Assembly: GCF_002812955.1 (NCBI RefSeq)
Contig: NZ_PFXK01000001.1
Location: forward strand, 248,001 to 312,000
Source of the DNA: Vibrio sp. HA2012
Lineage (GTDB): Bacteria > Pseudomonadota > Gammaproteobacteria > Enterobacterales > Vibrionaceae
DNA length: 64,000 bases
Reading direction: 5' to 3'
Shown here: positions 1 to 9,569 of the stretch, in pieces
Layout of the letters: each line of letters opens with the position of its first letter
Numbering within the stretch: the first letter of the stretch is position 1
The notes under the pieces: model-generated
What the model was told of the DNA's origin: nothing
The model's input: only the letters and a program-made list of their open reading frames with translations
The model's database searches: none
Translations under genes and position numbers: made by a program

Positions 1-2219
1 CGCCCTTGTCTGAAACTGAGAAAGAAGCGATGGAATCCGGTAGTGTCTGGTGGGACGGAGAGCTGTTTTCTGGTCATCCCGACTGGCAAAAACTGCTGAA
101 CTATCCTAAACCAAGACTGACTCATGAAGAGCAGCAATTTATTGACCATCAGCTTGAGACTTTGCTGGCTATGCTGGATGATTATCAGATGGTTAAACGG
201 GACAGAGATCTTCCTCCTGCCGTATGGGATTATCTGCGTAAGGAAGGTTTTTTTGCTTTTATTATCAGCAGACAATATGGTGGACATGGCTTTTCGGCTC
301 TGGCAAATTCAACCATAGTGACAAAAATAGCCTCCCGGAGTGTCAGTGTCGCTTCCACTGTCATGGTTCCTAATTCTCTTGGACCGGCGGAGCTGTTGTC
401 CCGTTATGGAACTGAAGCGCAAAAGCGGTTTTGGTTGCCACGTCTGGCGGATGGCAGAGATATTCCCTGCTTTGCGTTAACCAGTCCTGACGCTGGATCT
501 GACGCAGGGAGCATTCCGGATGAAGGAATTGTCTGTCGGGATGTTTTTGATGGTGAGGAAACTATCGGCATAAAACTTCACTGGAATAAGCGTTATATCA
601 CATTGGCGCCTGTAGCGACAGTACTTGGTCTGGCCTTCAAGTTGTATGATCCAGATGGCCTCATTGGTGATAAAAAGCATATCGGCATCACGCTGGCACT
701 TATTCCGGCGAACCATCCCGGTGTTGAAACGGGAGAACGGCACGACCCTATGGGACTGGCGTTTATGAACGGTCCGACACGGGGACATGATGTCTTTATT
801 CCGCTGGACTGGATTATCGGTGGTCAGGCGTTTGCGGGTAAAGGCTGGCGTATGTTGATGGAATGCCTGTCGGCAGGACGTGGCATTTCTCTTCCCGCGA
901 TGGGAACAGCGATTGGTCATCTCACGGCTCGAACCTGCGGGGCATATGCCTATGTCCGGAAACAGTTCGGTTCTCCTATAGGAACGTTTGAAGGTGTAGC
1001 ACAGAAACTGGGACGTATTGGAGGACTGACTTATCTGTTGGAAGCTACCAGAATTCTGACGACAACAGCTCTCGATCTGCAGGAAAGGCCGGGAATTGTA
1101 ACGGCTATTGCCAAATCCCATATGACGGAGATGGCCCGAATCCTCATGAATGATGCTATGGACATTCATGGCGGGCGAGGGCTGCAACAGGGGCCAATGA
1201 ACTATCTGGCACAGCATTATAGTGGAACACCGATAGCCATTACCGTAGAAGGCTCCAATATTCTGACCCGTAACCTGATGATATTCGGGCAGGGAGCCAT
1301 TCGCTGTCACCCATATCTTTTGCATGAGATGGCAGCAGCAATGATATCCGATCCGGAAGAAGGTGCTGGTGAGTTTGATCGTCAGTTGCCCGGACACATC
1401 GTACATACCGTGAAAAATGCTATCGGTACACTGGTCGCTGGTATTACCGGAGCCAGATTCATCCGAAGTGGTATTAGTGGAGAAACCTGCGGTTATTATC
1501 GTGATCTGACCCGGATAAGCAGGGCTTTGGCATTGAGTGCAGAGATCGCAATGATCGTTTTGGGGGGGAATTTAAAGCGTAAAGAGATGATTTCTGCTCG
1601 GCTTGGTGATGTGCTCAGCTATCTTTATATGGCCTCGGCGGTACTGAAACGCTATGAAAATGATGGTCGTCAGCAGAGTGACCTTCCTTATGTTCATTAC
1701 GGGGTTCAGCATTGTTTACATTATGCAGCCATTGCATTGCAGGAGACCTGTACGAATTTTCCGCAACCTTGGGTTGGTAAGCTGTTAAGCCTGTGGATGT
1801 TTCCGCTGGGGAATGGCTTTCGAAAACCAACGGATGCACTGACCATTCAGCTCGCTGAAACATTGATGATGCCTGGAGCCCATCGGGAAAGACTCACCTG
1901 TTTATGCTATGTCGGAGAGTCGGAAACAGACGCGGTGGGATTGGTTGAACGGGCTTTTCAGTCTCTTTATGCGATTCGTCCGCTGGAGCGAAAGCTGCGT
2001 CAGGCAGAGAAAGCAGGAAGGATTCCTTCTGGTGGAATGGATGAACCCCGGCTCAGACAGGCACAGGCATCGGGCATTCTCACTGCCACGGAAGTCGAAG
2101 CCATACTTAATGCTGAAAAATTGCGTACGATGGCCATTCAGGTTGATCACTTTAGCAAGGATTTCTCTGAAGTCTTGACCTTCGGCAATTCAGGCTCTAT
2201 AAGAACTCCAACCACTTAG
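1..2219 (+). CDS. fadE: Acyl-CoA dehydrogenase FadE, 5' end cut by window
   Basis: Catalyses the first oxidation of fatty acyl-CoA in beta-oxidation, making trans-2-enoyl-CoA with FAD. The reading frame is open at base 3, so the real start lies outside the window; the visible part is 737 residues from a TTG at 6, whereas E. coli FadE is about 814. The match is clear along its length: the WWDGELF/NPD-type N-terminal stretch, the acyl-CoA dehydrogenase core motif TSPDAGSDAGS (around base 480), GRGISLP, DAMDIHGGRG, ITVEGSNILTR and FGQGAIRCHP. These are followed by the family-specific C-terminal helical region (DUF1974 type) with SARLGDVLS and LYMASAVLKRY. The gene is followed 84 bases later by fabV. 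The family assignment is secure; only the N terminus is missing. Confidence 0.93.
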   Translation, partial: PLSETEKEAMESGSVWWDGELFSGHPDWQKLLNYPKPRLTHEEQQFIDHQLETLLAMLDDYQMVKRDRDLPPAVWDYLRKEGFFAFIISRQYGGHGFSALANSTIVTKIASRSVSVASTVMVPNSLGPAELLSRYGTEAQKRFWLPRLADGRDIPCFALTSPDAGSDAGSIPDEGIVCRDVFDGEETIGIKLHWNKRYITLAPVATVLGLAFKLYDPDGLIGDKKHIGITLALIPANHPGVETGERHDPMGLAFMNGPTRGHDVFIPLDWIIGGQAFAGKGWRMLMECLSAGRGISLPAMGTAIGHLTARTCGAYAYVRKQFGSPIGTFEGVAQKLGRIGGLTYLLEATRILTTTALDLQERPGIVTAIAKSHMTEMARILMNDAMDIHGGRGLQQGPMNYLAQHYSGTPIAITVEGSNILTRNLMIFGQGAIRCHPYLLHEMAAAMISDPEEGAGEFDRQLPGHIVHTVKNAIGTLVAGITGARFIRSGISGETCGYYRDLTRISRALALSAEIAMIVLGGNLKRKEMISARLGDVLSYLYMASAVLKRYENDGRQQSDLPYVHYGVQHCLHYAAIALQETCTNFPQPWVGKLLSLWMFPLGNGFRKPTDALTIQLAETLMMPGAHRERLTCLCYVGESETDAVGLVERAFQSLYAIRPLERKLRQAEKAGRIPSGGMDEPRLRQAQASGILTATEVEAILNAEKLRTMAIQVDHFSKDFSEVLTFGNSGSIRTPTT

Positions 2220-2303
2220 GAATTAAAAGGAAATGCTAAGAAAAAGGGTGCGCTCTCTCTCTTTACCTTTTATCCTTTGACCGTTTTGTTAAGGAAGTTG
2301 AAT

Positions 2304-3506
2304 ATGATCATCAAACCAAGAATTCGTGGATTTATCTGTACAACCACTCACCCTGTTGGTTGTGAAGCAAATGTAAAAGAGCAAATCGCATATACTAAGA
2401 CTCAGGGGGCGATTAATAATGCACCTAAACGTGTGCTTGTTGTCGGTTCTTCCAGCGGCTATGGCTTGTCTTCCCGTATCGCTGCGGCTTTCGGTGGTGG
2501 AGCATCAACAATTGGTGTCTTCTTTGAAAAAGCCGGTACGGAGAAAAAAACGGGGACGGCAGGATTCTATAATGCGGCGGCTTTTGACAAGCTGGCTCAT
2601 GCAGAAGGTCTGTATGCCAAGAGCCTGAATGGCGATGCGTTTTCAAATGAAGCGAAACAGAAGACCATCGAACTGATTAAAGAAGATTTGGGTCAGGTCG
2701 ATATGGTGGTGTACTCACTGGCTTCACCAGTACGTAAAATGCCAGAAACCGGTGACGTGATCCGTTCTTCTCTGAAGCCAATCGGTGAGACCTACACATC
2801 TACAGCGGTTGACACTAATAAAGATGAAATTATCGAAACCAGTGTTGAACCGGCAACCGAACAGGAGATCAAGGACACAGTTACCGTTATGGGCGGTGAA
2901 GACTGGGAATTGTGGATCAATGCTCTTGCAGAAGCCGGTGTCTTGGCTGATGGCTGTAAAACCGTTGCGTATAGCTATATCGGTACTGAGCTGACCTGGC
3001 CAATCTACTGGGACGGTGCTCTGGGTCAGGCGAAAATGGATCTGGATCGAGCGGCTGATGCACTCAATACCAGGCTTGCTGCGACTGGCGGTAGCGCTAA
3101 TGTTGCGGTACTGAAATCGGTCGTAACTCAGGCAAGTTCTGCAATTCCTGTCATGCCTCTGTATATCGCAATGGTATTTAAAAAAATGCGCGAAGAAGGG
3201 GTACATGAAGGTTGTATGGAACAAATATACCGCATGTTCAGTCAGCGTCTGTATAAAGAAGACGGCAGTGCTCCGGAAGTCGATGAGAAGAATCGTCTGC
3301 GTCTGGATGACTGGGAACTGCGAGATGATATCCAGGGACATTGTCGTCAGCTATGGCCTCAGATCACAACTGAAAACCTGAAAGAGCTGACTGATTACGA
3401 AGATTACAAAACCGAGTTCCTGAAACTGTTCGGCTTTGGTATTGAAAGTGTAGACTACGATGCTGATGTAAATCCGGCAGTGGCATTTGATGTAATTGAT
3501 ATTTGA
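2304..3506 (+). CDS. fabV: Enoyl-ACP/enoyl-CoA reductase FabV
   Basis: NADH-dependent trans-2-enoyl-ACP (CoA) reductase, last step of the fatty-acid elongation cycle, a triclosan-tolerant alternative to FabI. I use the ATG at 2304 (400 residues, [10 protein letters not shown]...), the usual N terminus of the family; the frame is open upstream to 2277 but that extension does not look like FabV. The Rossmann dinucleotide loop VVGSSSGYG lies at about residues 46-54. The FabV catalytic motif Tyr-x8-Lys is present as Y235 and K244. The sequence continues to the family's C-terminal DYDADVNP and ends in a terminator at 3526-3558. It lies directly after fadE, so synthetic and degradative fatty-acid genes are neighbours here. 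Confidence 0.95.
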   Translation: MIIKPRIRGFICTTTHPVGCEANVKEQIAYTKTQGAINNAPKRVLVVGSSSGYGLSSRIAAAFGGGASTIGVFFEKAGTEKKTGTAGFYNAAAFDKLAHAEGLYAKSLNGDAFSNEAKQKTIELIKEDLGQVDMVVYSLASPVRKMPETGDVIRSSLKPIGETYTSTAVDTNKDEIIETSVEPATEQEIKDTVTVMGGEDWELWINALAEAGVLADGCKTVAYSYIGTELTWPIYWDGALGQAKMDLDRAADALNTRLAATGGSANVAVLKSVVTQASSAIPVMPLYIAMVFKKMREEGVHEGCMEQIYRMFSQRLYKEDGSAPEVDEKNRLRLDDWELRDDIQGHCRQLWPQITTENLKELTDYEDYKTEFLKLFGFGIESVDYDADVNPAVAFDVIDI

Positions 3507-3525
3507 TAGAGATATCGTATGTCTG

Positions 3526-3558
3526 AAAAAACCGTTTGCTCTTGGCAAACGGTTTTTT
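3526..3558 (+). terminator. Rho-independent terminator after fabV
   Basis: The stem ACCGTTTGC / GCAAACGGT has a short loop and is followed by a run of T; it is preceded by a run of A, so it can also end transcription arriving from the right on the minus strand (the YbjL-like gene ends at 3579). Confidence 0.85.
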
Positions 3559-3578
3559 ATATAAACCGATTATCTCTA

Positions 3579-5261
3579 TCAGCTCAGGATAATCAATATC
3601 GTCCCGGCCAGTGTCATCAGAATATTGGCGATAGCATAAGTGCCTGCGTAGCCGAGAGCAGGGATGGTTGAACGAGCATAATCGTTCACAATGTCCATTG
3701 CCGGAGCGCAGGTTCTGGCACCAATGATGGCTCCGAACAACAGAGCCCGGTTCATTTTAAACACATACGCACCAACCAGATACGCCATAACAACTGGAAG
3801 CACACTGACGACAAAGGCAACCGCGATAACCTGTATACCTACTTCACTCAGATAAGTAAAAACATCTGCACCGGCATTGAGTCCGATACCGACCATAAAA
3901 AACATCAGTCCGAGATCTTTCACCATATTCAGAGCTCCCTGAGGGACATAACCGAAAGTAGGGTGGTTGGCCCGCAGGAATCCCAATGTGATACCGGACA
4001 GCAGTAGTCCGACGGCATTACCCAGGCCAAAGGTAACCTGACCGAATGTCATCGTGATCAGACCAAACAGGATACCCAGAATGAAAAAGCTGCAGAATGC
4101 CAGTAGATCGGATATCTGGCTGTGGATAGAAATAAACCCGATGCGTTCGGCTAATCCGTGCACCCGGCTCTTTTCACCACTGACCTGAAGTATATCGCCT
4201 TTGGCCAGAACAATGTTCAGGTCCATCGGCATCTCAATCTGAGCTCGGACAACACGGTTCAGGAAACAGCCGTATTCGGCAAGATTAAGATCAGAAAGCT
4301 TCTTACCGGCAATGCTGTCACTTTTTACGACGATTTCTTCTTCGACAACTCTCAGATCAAGCAGGTTACGGTCGAATACTTCTTTTCCGTTCCTGAAACT
4401 GGGATCCAGCCGGGCATGGCTGTCCGGGTAGCCTACCAGTGCAATCTCGTCACCTTCCTGCAGAATGGCATCGCCGTCTGGATGGGCAAGGATACCGCTC
4501 CGGCGAATGCGTTCAATGTAACAGCCAGTTTGTCGGTAGATACCCAGTTCTCTAAGGTTTCTTCCGTCGATCCAGTCGATAAGCTCTTGCCCGACACGAT
4601 AAGCCCGGATAATAGGCAGGTAGACCTTTCTTTGTCCGGCATTACCGATTCCTCTTTCCTGAGCAATACGTTCAGCACTGTCACGCAGATTTTCTTTTTG
4701 CAACTTGGGCAGAAGTTTTGCAAATAAAATCATGCTGATGAGACCGACAAGATAAGCAAGTGCATATCCGACGGACAGGTTTTGCATCACAATATTCATG
4801 TCCATATTGTGTGGCAGAGTCGCGAGCCCGGAATTTAGAGCATCTTGTGCACCGACCAGAACAGGGGTAGCGGTTAAGGCACCAGCCATCACACCTGCAG
4901 CAAGACCATATCCCAGCCCCAGATAATGGCTGGTAAAGTAGGTTAGACTGATGGCGGTCACCAGAACAATTAGGCTGAGTAGTAAATAATGCTTACCGTC
5001 ACGGAAAAAAATACCAAAAAAGTTTGGGCCGGCTTCGATACCGACACAGTAGATAAACAGCATAAAGCCGATGGTCAGGGCTTCGTGGTTAAAAGAGAAG
5101 CCGATATTCCCCATGATGAGGGCTGTAAAAAGAACACCAATAGAGTTGCCCAGTTGTAGACTTCCGAAACGGATTTTGCCGATAGCAAGCCCGATAGCCA
5201 GAACAACAAAAATTAGCAGAATGGGATTTTGTTCAAGGATGATGGCGACATCTATATTCAC
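3579..5261 (-). CDS. YbjL/AspT-type putative transporter with two TrkA-C domains
   Basis: Predicted inner-membrane carrier of the AspT/YbjL (AAE) family, 560 residues, the normal size. The layout is an N-terminal block of hydrophobic helices (about 1-180), two cytoplasmic TrkA-C (RCK-C) domains (about 205-380, with [35 protein letters not shown] split between the two), and a second helix block (about 385-560) with the repeated family signatures [19 protein letters not shown] and [20 protein letters not shown]. The start codon is GTG at 5261. The substrate is unknown: AspT itself exchanges aspartate and alanine, but this branch is not characterised to my knowledge. It sits beside grxA, as in vibrios and E. 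coli (ybjL-grxA). Confidence 0.85.
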   Translation of the reverse strand: MNIDVAIILEQNPILLIFVVLAIGLAIGKIRFGSLQLGNSIGVLFTALIMGNIGFSFNHEALTIGFMLFIYCVGIEAGPNFFGIFFRDGKHYLLLSLIVLVTAISLTYFTSHYLGLGYGLAAGVMAGALTATPVLVGAQDALNSGLATLPHNMDMNIVMQNLSVGYALAYLVGLISMILFAKLLPKLQKENLRDSAERIAQERGIGNAGQRKVYLPIIRAYRVGQELIDWIDGRNLRELGIYRQTGCYIERIRRSGILAHPDGDAILQEGDEIALVGYPDSHARLDPSFRNGKEVFDRNLLDLRVVEEEIVVKSDSIAGKKLSDLNLAEYGCFLNRVVRAQIEMPMDLNIVLAKGDILQVSGEKSRVHGLAERIGFISIHSQISDLLAFCSFFILGILFGLITMTFGQVTFGLGNAVGLLLSGITLGFLRANHPTFGYVPQGALNMVKDLGLMFFMVGIGLNAGADVFTYLSEVGIQVIAVAFVVSVLPVVMAYLVGAYVFKMNRALLFGAIIGARTCAPAMDIVNDYARSTIPALGYAGTYAIANILMTLAGTILIILS

Positions 5262-5383
5262 GGTTTAGCTCAAACACACGTTGTGGCAAAAAGAAGAGTA
5301 ATGAGAGAAATTGTATATGAATAATGAGAAATGATAAGGAAAAATTAGTGTTAACAGGAAAATAATGTGGGCGATTCAGCTAT

Positions 5384-5432
5384 AGCAGCTTTATCTGCGG
5401 GGATCTGGCATAGATTACCCGGTAAAGCTGCT
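5384..5432. repeat. Perfect 10-bp inverted repeat between grxA and the YbjL-like gene
   Basis: AGCAGCTTTA (5384-5393) and TAAAGCTGCT (5423-5432) can pair around a 29-base loop. No T run follows on either strand, so it is a structured element in the grxA 3' region rather than a clear terminator. Confidence 0.4.
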
Positions 5433-5464
5433 GAAGCGAATTTGTTCACTTAGGTTCAACAGGT

Positions 5465-5728
5465 CTAATTGTACAGTTCCAGATGTTCAACGGCATAAGC
5501 TTCAAATTCGGTGCATCCGCCGATATGTTTCTGATCAATAAAAATTTGTGGCACCGTAGTAACGGGTTTTCCTGCCCGTTTTTCCAGATCTGCTTTGGTG
5601 AGTCCGGCGACATTGATATCAATATAACTGTATGTGAAATTATCCCGCTTTGCCTGCAACTGTTCTGCGATTCTATGAGCTCTTACACAATATGGGCATC
5701 CCGGACGGCCAAAAATCTCAACAACCAT
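5465..5728 (-). CDS. grxA: Glutaredoxin 1 (GrxA)
   Basis: Small cytoplasmic glutathione-dependent thiol-disulfide oxidoreductase, an electron donor to class I ribonucleotide reductase and to oxidised proteins. It is 87 residues (E. coli Grx1 is 85). The dithiol active site GCPYCVRA is at residues 10-17. The cis-Pro segment TVPQIFIDQKHIGG, which binds glutathione, is conserved, as is AGKPVTT. The start is supported by AAGGAAA nine bases upstream of the ATG at 5728. The gene is a single transcription unit pointing left toward the YbjL-like gene. High confidence from the near-complete match to the Grx1 class. Confidence 0.95.
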   Translation of the reverse strand: MVVEIFGRPGCPYCVRAHRIAEQLQAKRDNFTYSYIDINVAGLTKADLEKRAGKPVTTVPQIFIDQKHIGGCTEFEAYAVEHLELYN

Positions 5729-6134
5729 GCATATTTCCTTATCTGTTCATTTGGAGTATTGCACTACTATGCATCAGGAATAGCAGGAAATAAAGAGGGA
5801 AACCGGCTTGCTTTATGCGGAGCATCTAAAAGTTTTTATCCATTTTGCTGATCCTTAGCCAATTAGGCTTAGTGATACGGTATTTACACAGTTCTATTTA
5901 CACTCTTATTAAGAGTTTAGTTACTGGATAGAGCTAGGGTGATGTTGACCTGATTTTTTATCTCATTGTTGTTCCTTCAATCTTTAGCATCTCATGATTC
6001 TGATGTATTGATCAAATTTGCATACTTCTAAAATAGGATTGATCGACATCTTGATGCTATTATTAATTGACTGATACTAATAAAAATGTTGATGGTTATC
6101 GTAACTATATAACAAACTTTTTGGGTCTTATGTC
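5729..6134. other. AT-rich intergenic region, no gene seen
   Basis: About 400 bases between the divergent grxA and the binding-protein gene at 6135. It holds the grxA promoter region and becomes strongly AT-rich toward 6135. I see no open reading frame, RNA gene or obvious operator. Confidence 0.5.
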
Positions 6135-6866
6135 ATGAAATATTTATTGATAGTTATGCTCATAATTTCAATGCCAATTAATGCTGATACATTCAGAGCC
6201 CATTGCCGTGAAAGAGCTCCAGAACTAATACCTAGAGATGAAGGGTGTAGTGGCCCAGTTGCTGAAATTGTTGAGCTTGCAGTTCAACGAATGGGACACA
6301 CCATAAAGTGGTCTAACGTACCTTGGGCAAGAACTATAACGGTTGCTGAGTTCGGTGATGTTGACATCATTCCGAGACATTCAATGAATGCTAAACGTGA
6401 TGTTTTTCTTAATTCAGTAGCCTATGGTTACAGCATTCGAAAAGTGTATTACATGATTGCTCCCACAAAAAATATTAAAATTAACAAATTTGAAGATTTA
6501 ATCCCATATAAAATTGGAGCATTGCGCGGGAGTTTTTATTCAGATTTATTTGCTAATTCATTAGGATTAAATAAATATTTTTTCAACAACACAGAGCAAA
6601 TGGTAAATATGCTTGAGAGTGGTCGTATAGATATTGCTGTCACTTCTTCAAATCATGATGTAGAAAAGTTTCGAATGATAAAAGGTGTTAGAGAAGCAGA
6701 ATATATAGAATATTTTTATAACGGTAGATATATAAGCATTCCTAAAAAATCGCCGATGTCAAAATATTATAATAATTTTCAAAGCATTATAAATGATATG
6801 GTCTCTTCTGGGGAGATAGGTGTAATATTCAACAAATATGGCCTTAAAGCACCAGCGCAGAAATAA
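6135..6866 (+). CDS. Orphan periplasmic binding protein, SBP_bac_3 type
   Basis: Predicted secreted protein of 243 residues resembling the extracellular solute-binding family 3 (amino-acid ABC receptor fold). A signal peptide is visible (MKYLLIVMLIISMPINADT, cut near residue 18). The mature part has the family rhythm of alternating strands and helices, with the VPWARTI motif seen in many orphan members. No permease or ATPase gene is nearby, so it may bind a ligand for sensing rather than uptake, or act with a distant transporter. The coding sequence is much richer in A and T than its neighbours (many AAA, ATA and TTT codons), which suggests recent acquisition. The Shine-Dalgarno sequence is weak. 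The ligand cannot be told from sequence. Confidence 0.7.
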   Translation: MKYLLIVMLIISMPINADTFRAHCRERAPELIPRDEGCSGPVAEIVELAVQRMGHTIKWSNVPWARTITVAEFGDVDIIPRHSMNAKRDVFLNSVAYGYSIRKVYYMIAPTKNIKINKFEDLIPYKIGALRGSFYSDLFANSLGLNKYFFNNTEQMVNMLESGRIDIAVTSSNHDVEKFRMIKGVREAEYIEYFYNGRYISIPKKSPMSKYYNNFQSIINDMVSSGEIGVIFNKYGLKAPAQK

Positions 6867-7178
6867 GACATTTAGAGAATCCCTACGACCAAGATTCCGG
6901 TGATGACTTTTCTACTGGAATCCATGTCAACTTGTTAGTTGTGTGTTCTGACATTTTGATGACCATTAATTAATTCTATTTACAGGCCGCTTTTTCGGGA
7001 TGTGCCCTTTTTGCCTAGAAAGTAGGCCTAAGATCAAACTTTTTGTTGAAATTTCTCCCTAAAATCAAACGTATGCTACTGTATTTATTAGTATTGTTTT
7101 TTGTTTGTTTTTGATAAAGAACTTACTCAAAAAACCACTTAACTATCTGTTATATATAGAAAATAAGGTGGGTTAGAA
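6867..7178. other. Intergenic region, nothing recognised
   Basis: About 310 bases between the binding-protein gene and the alcohol-dehydrogenase homologue. It is AT-rich in its right half, where the promoter of the downstream gene should lie; no gene or repeat was seen. Confidence 0.5.
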
Positions 7179-8405
7179 TTGTTTCAGTTTATGACGGCGG
7201 CCAGAATTATTTTTGGTGAAGGGGCACTAGCCTCGTCCCTTTCTTTATTTAACCACTATGGGTACAGCGTACTGCTGGTGACCGGAAGAAATCACCAGAG
7301 AGCGGCTCAGGTTATAGGGTATCTGAATAGCCAGAATATGCGTTATCAGCATGTCTCTGTTTACGGGGAGCCTCATATTACAATGGTTGAGGAAACGGCG
7401 GTTATGGGGCGACGTTTTAAACCTGATATGGTTATAGCGATTGGTGGGGGGAGTGTGCTGGATATGGGAAAAGCTCTGTCTGCTATAATTCCTAACCACG
7501 GCGATGTGTATGATTATGTGGAAGTTGTCGGCAGAAATGTACCACTAAAAACAAAATGTTTGCCACTAATCGCCATCCCGACAACAGCCAGTACCGGAGC
7601 AGAAGTGACCAATAAGGCGGTACTCAGATCCGGGCAGGATAAAGTCAAAGTCAGCTTGCGCAGTCCAGACATCCTTCCCGATGTCGCTATTGTGGATCCT
7701 ACTCTTACCTATGATACAGATGCGTATCTGTCTGGCCGGGGGGCAATGAAAACCTTTACCCATTTAATGGAATCTTACGTCTGTGGAGACCCTAACCCAT
7801 TGGCTGACATGGTCTGTGAGGAAGGACTCCGGCGACTGAACCGGGCGATTATATCTGGATGTCTGGAAAATGATTTTAAGGCAAGGGCTGATCTTTCCTT
7901 TGCAGCAATGTTGGGGGGGATGGCAATCTCAAATACTAAGCTGGGGGCGGCGAACGGTCTTGCGTCATCTCTAGGTGGAAAGGTTCATGCTCCGCATAGT
8001 GTTATAACGGCAAGGCTCGGGCCTTTTGTTATGGAAGAAAATATCAGTGCTGCCAGGCAGGCAGGCAGGAGTGATCTGCTGCACCGTTACCGGAAAATTG
8101 CCCGTATAGTGTCAGGAAATCCTGATGCAGATGAAGAAGAAGGCGTTGAGTGGAGCCGAAATATGCTTGAGCGTTTTCATCTGCCTCTGCTGACGGAGTT
8201 TGATATCTGTTCAGTTTCTTTTGAACAGGTGGCTCGGGATGCAATGAAGTCTTCTTCTATCAAAGGGAATCCATTACCGTTAACGGAAGAACGGTTGATC
8301 CGTATTCTGCAAAAAGTCTGTGAGGGGCAAGGTGTCAAAACCCGACAGAATCCAGCAGATATTCCAGTAGAAAAAATACATATTAAAGAAGTCTCACACA
8401 GATAG
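7179..8405 (+). CDS. Iron-type alcohol dehydrogenase homologue with altered metal site
   Basis: Group III (iron-dependent) alcohol dehydrogenase fold, 408 residues. The NAD-binding glycine motif IAIGGGSVLDMGKA lies at 87-100 and the second family signature IAIPTTASTGAEVT at 131-144. In canonical members four residues hold the metal: Asp and His in the DALTHAIE motif and two later His. Here the first motif reads MKTFTHLME, so the Asp is Lys191 while His195 is kept. The third ligand position is Ser263 (ANGLASSLGG), and only His273 (HAPHSV) remains of the last two. The protein is therefore unlikely to bind iron in the usual way, and its activity is uncertain. I chose the TTG at 7179 because AAGGTGGG sits eight bases upstream; an ATG at 7191 is the alternative. 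It is a monocistronic gene converging on hexR. Confidence 0.8.
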   Translation: MFQFMTAARIIFGEGALASSLSLFNHYGYSVLLVTGRNHQRAAQVIGYLNSQNMRYQHVSVYGEPHITMVEETAVMGRRFKPDMVIAIGGGSVLDMGKALSAIIPNHGDVYDYVEVVGRNVPLKTKCLPLIAIPTTASTGAEVTNKAVLRSGQDKVKVSLRSPDILPDVAIVDPTLTYDTDAYLSGRGAMKTFTHLMESYVCGDPNPLADMVCEEGLRRLNRAIISGCLENDFKARADLSFAAMLGGMAISNTKLGAANGLASSLGGKVHAPHSVITARLGPFVMEENISAARQAGRSDLLHRYRKIARIVSGNPDADEEEGVEWSRNMLERFHLPLLTEFDICSVSFEQVARDAMKSSSIKGNPLPLTEERLIRILQKVCEGQGVKTRQNPADIPVEKIHIKEVSHR

Positions 8406-8421
8406 GCTGAGACAGAGTCAA

Positions 8422-8449
8422 CCCTCCCGCCGACTGCTACGGGGGAGGG
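8422..8449. terminator. Possible hairpin between convergent genes
   Basis: CCCTCCC and GGGAGGG can pair around a 14-base loop in the 51-base gap between the alcohol-dehydrogenase homologue and hexR. There is no T run, so termination is only a guess. Confidence 0.3.
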
Positions 8450-8456
8450 AACATAA

Positions 8457-9311
8457 TCAGAACTGAGTAATTTTATCGTAACGAGAGTCTTTTAGCGCTT
8501 CTTTTACACGCTTCAGGTTTTCTCTGAAACCAGTGCCACGTCTTAGTGTAAAGCCTGTGGCCAGAACATCAATAACTGTCATTTGTACTACACGGCTTGC
8601 CATTGGCATATATACGTCGGTGTCTTCCGGTACGTCAAGCGTAATGGAGAGAGAGGCCGCCCGATCCAGTGGTGAATCTTTTGCGGTTACAGCAATGACG
8701 GTAGCACCATTTTCTTTTGCCAGACCCGCAACCTCGACCAGACTTTTCGTTCTGCCTGTATGAGAAATCAGAACCACAACATCATTATCCGTGCAATTTA
8801 TACAGCTCATGCGCTGCATAACAATGTCTTCAAAGCAGGCAATCGGGATATTAAAACGGATAAATTTATTCTGGGCATCTTTTGCTACTGCTGACGATGC
8901 GCCAAGCCCGAAAAAGGAAATTCGCTTCGCCTGAGTCAGAAGATCCACCGCACGGTTTACCTGAGCAGCATCAAGACTGTTTTTAGCTACGTCCAGACAA
9001 GCCATGGTTGATTCAAATATCTTATGTGTGTAAGCATCCGGACCATCATCTTCTTCCACATTACGGTTTACATAAGGCGTGCCATTGGCAAGGCTTTGTG
9101 CAAGGTGCAGCTTAAAATCGGGAAAACCCTTGGTATCCAGACGACGACAGAAACGGTTAACCGTCGGTTCACTGACGTCCGCCATTTTAGCCAGAGTTGC
9201 AATACTTGAGTGGATTGCCGTCTGGGGAGAAGCCATGATCACTTCAGCGACTTTACGTTCTGATTTGCTGAAGTTATCCAGACTTTTTTGTATCTTTTCT
9301 AGTGTATTCAT
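8457..9311 (-). CDS. hexR: Central-carbon regulator HexR
   Basis: RpiR-family DNA-binding regulator of glucose catabolism and gluconeogenesis; in gamma-proteobacteria it responds to KDPG. It is 284 residues, full length. The N-terminal helix-turn-helix domain (about 1-77) contains IATLAKMADVSEPTVNRFCRRL, here split as IATLAKMADVSEPTV and NRFCRRL. The C-terminal SIS sugar-phosphate-binding domain (about 120-255) has FFGLGASSAVAKDAQNKF and ISHTGRTKSL. The start is the ATG at 9311; the Shine-Dalgarno sequence is weak. It converges with the alcohol-dehydrogenase homologue. From memory, several vibrios have hexR close to panP and grxA, as here. Confidence 0.93.
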   Translation of the reverse strand: MNTLEKIQKSLDNFSKSERKVAEVIMASPQTAIHSSIATLAKMADVSEPTVNRFCRRLDTKGFPDFKLHLAQSLANGTPYVNRNVEEDDGPDAYTHKIFESTMACLDVAKNSLDAAQVNRAVDLLTQAKRISFFGLGASSAVAKDAQNKFIRFNIPIACFEDIVMQRMSCINCTDNDVVVLISHTGRTKSLVEVAGLAKENGATVIAVTAKDSPLDRAASLSITLDVPEDTDVYMPMASRVVQMTVIDVLATGFTLRRGTGFRENLKRVKEALKDSRYDKITQF

Positions 9312-9569
9312 AAGATTAGACAGTAAATTATATACTACTCACACGTCCATTCGTTGGAGCTATTTTACCTAGCCAGAATGAACCTACAACTTGATTTCAG
9401 TATAAACCTAAGTGTTCTGCTGACTGAAACAAAAGCACCTTAAAAACAGAATTTATTGGCGAGAATATGACAAACCTCAAACAAAATTTCAGTTTTGGAA
9501 GCCCGATAAAAGGCCGGTTAGTGCTAAGTTGCGGATAATCGGCCGGGAATGATTAGTTAATTACATAAA

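Noticed and set aside
477..1406. 309-residue open frame on the minus strand within fadE
   Set aside because: It is the antisense of conserved fadE codons, has no ribosome-binding site and no family-like content.
2724..3341. 205-residue open frame on the minus strand within fabV
   Set aside because: Antisense shadow of a highly conserved gene; composition is not protein-like.
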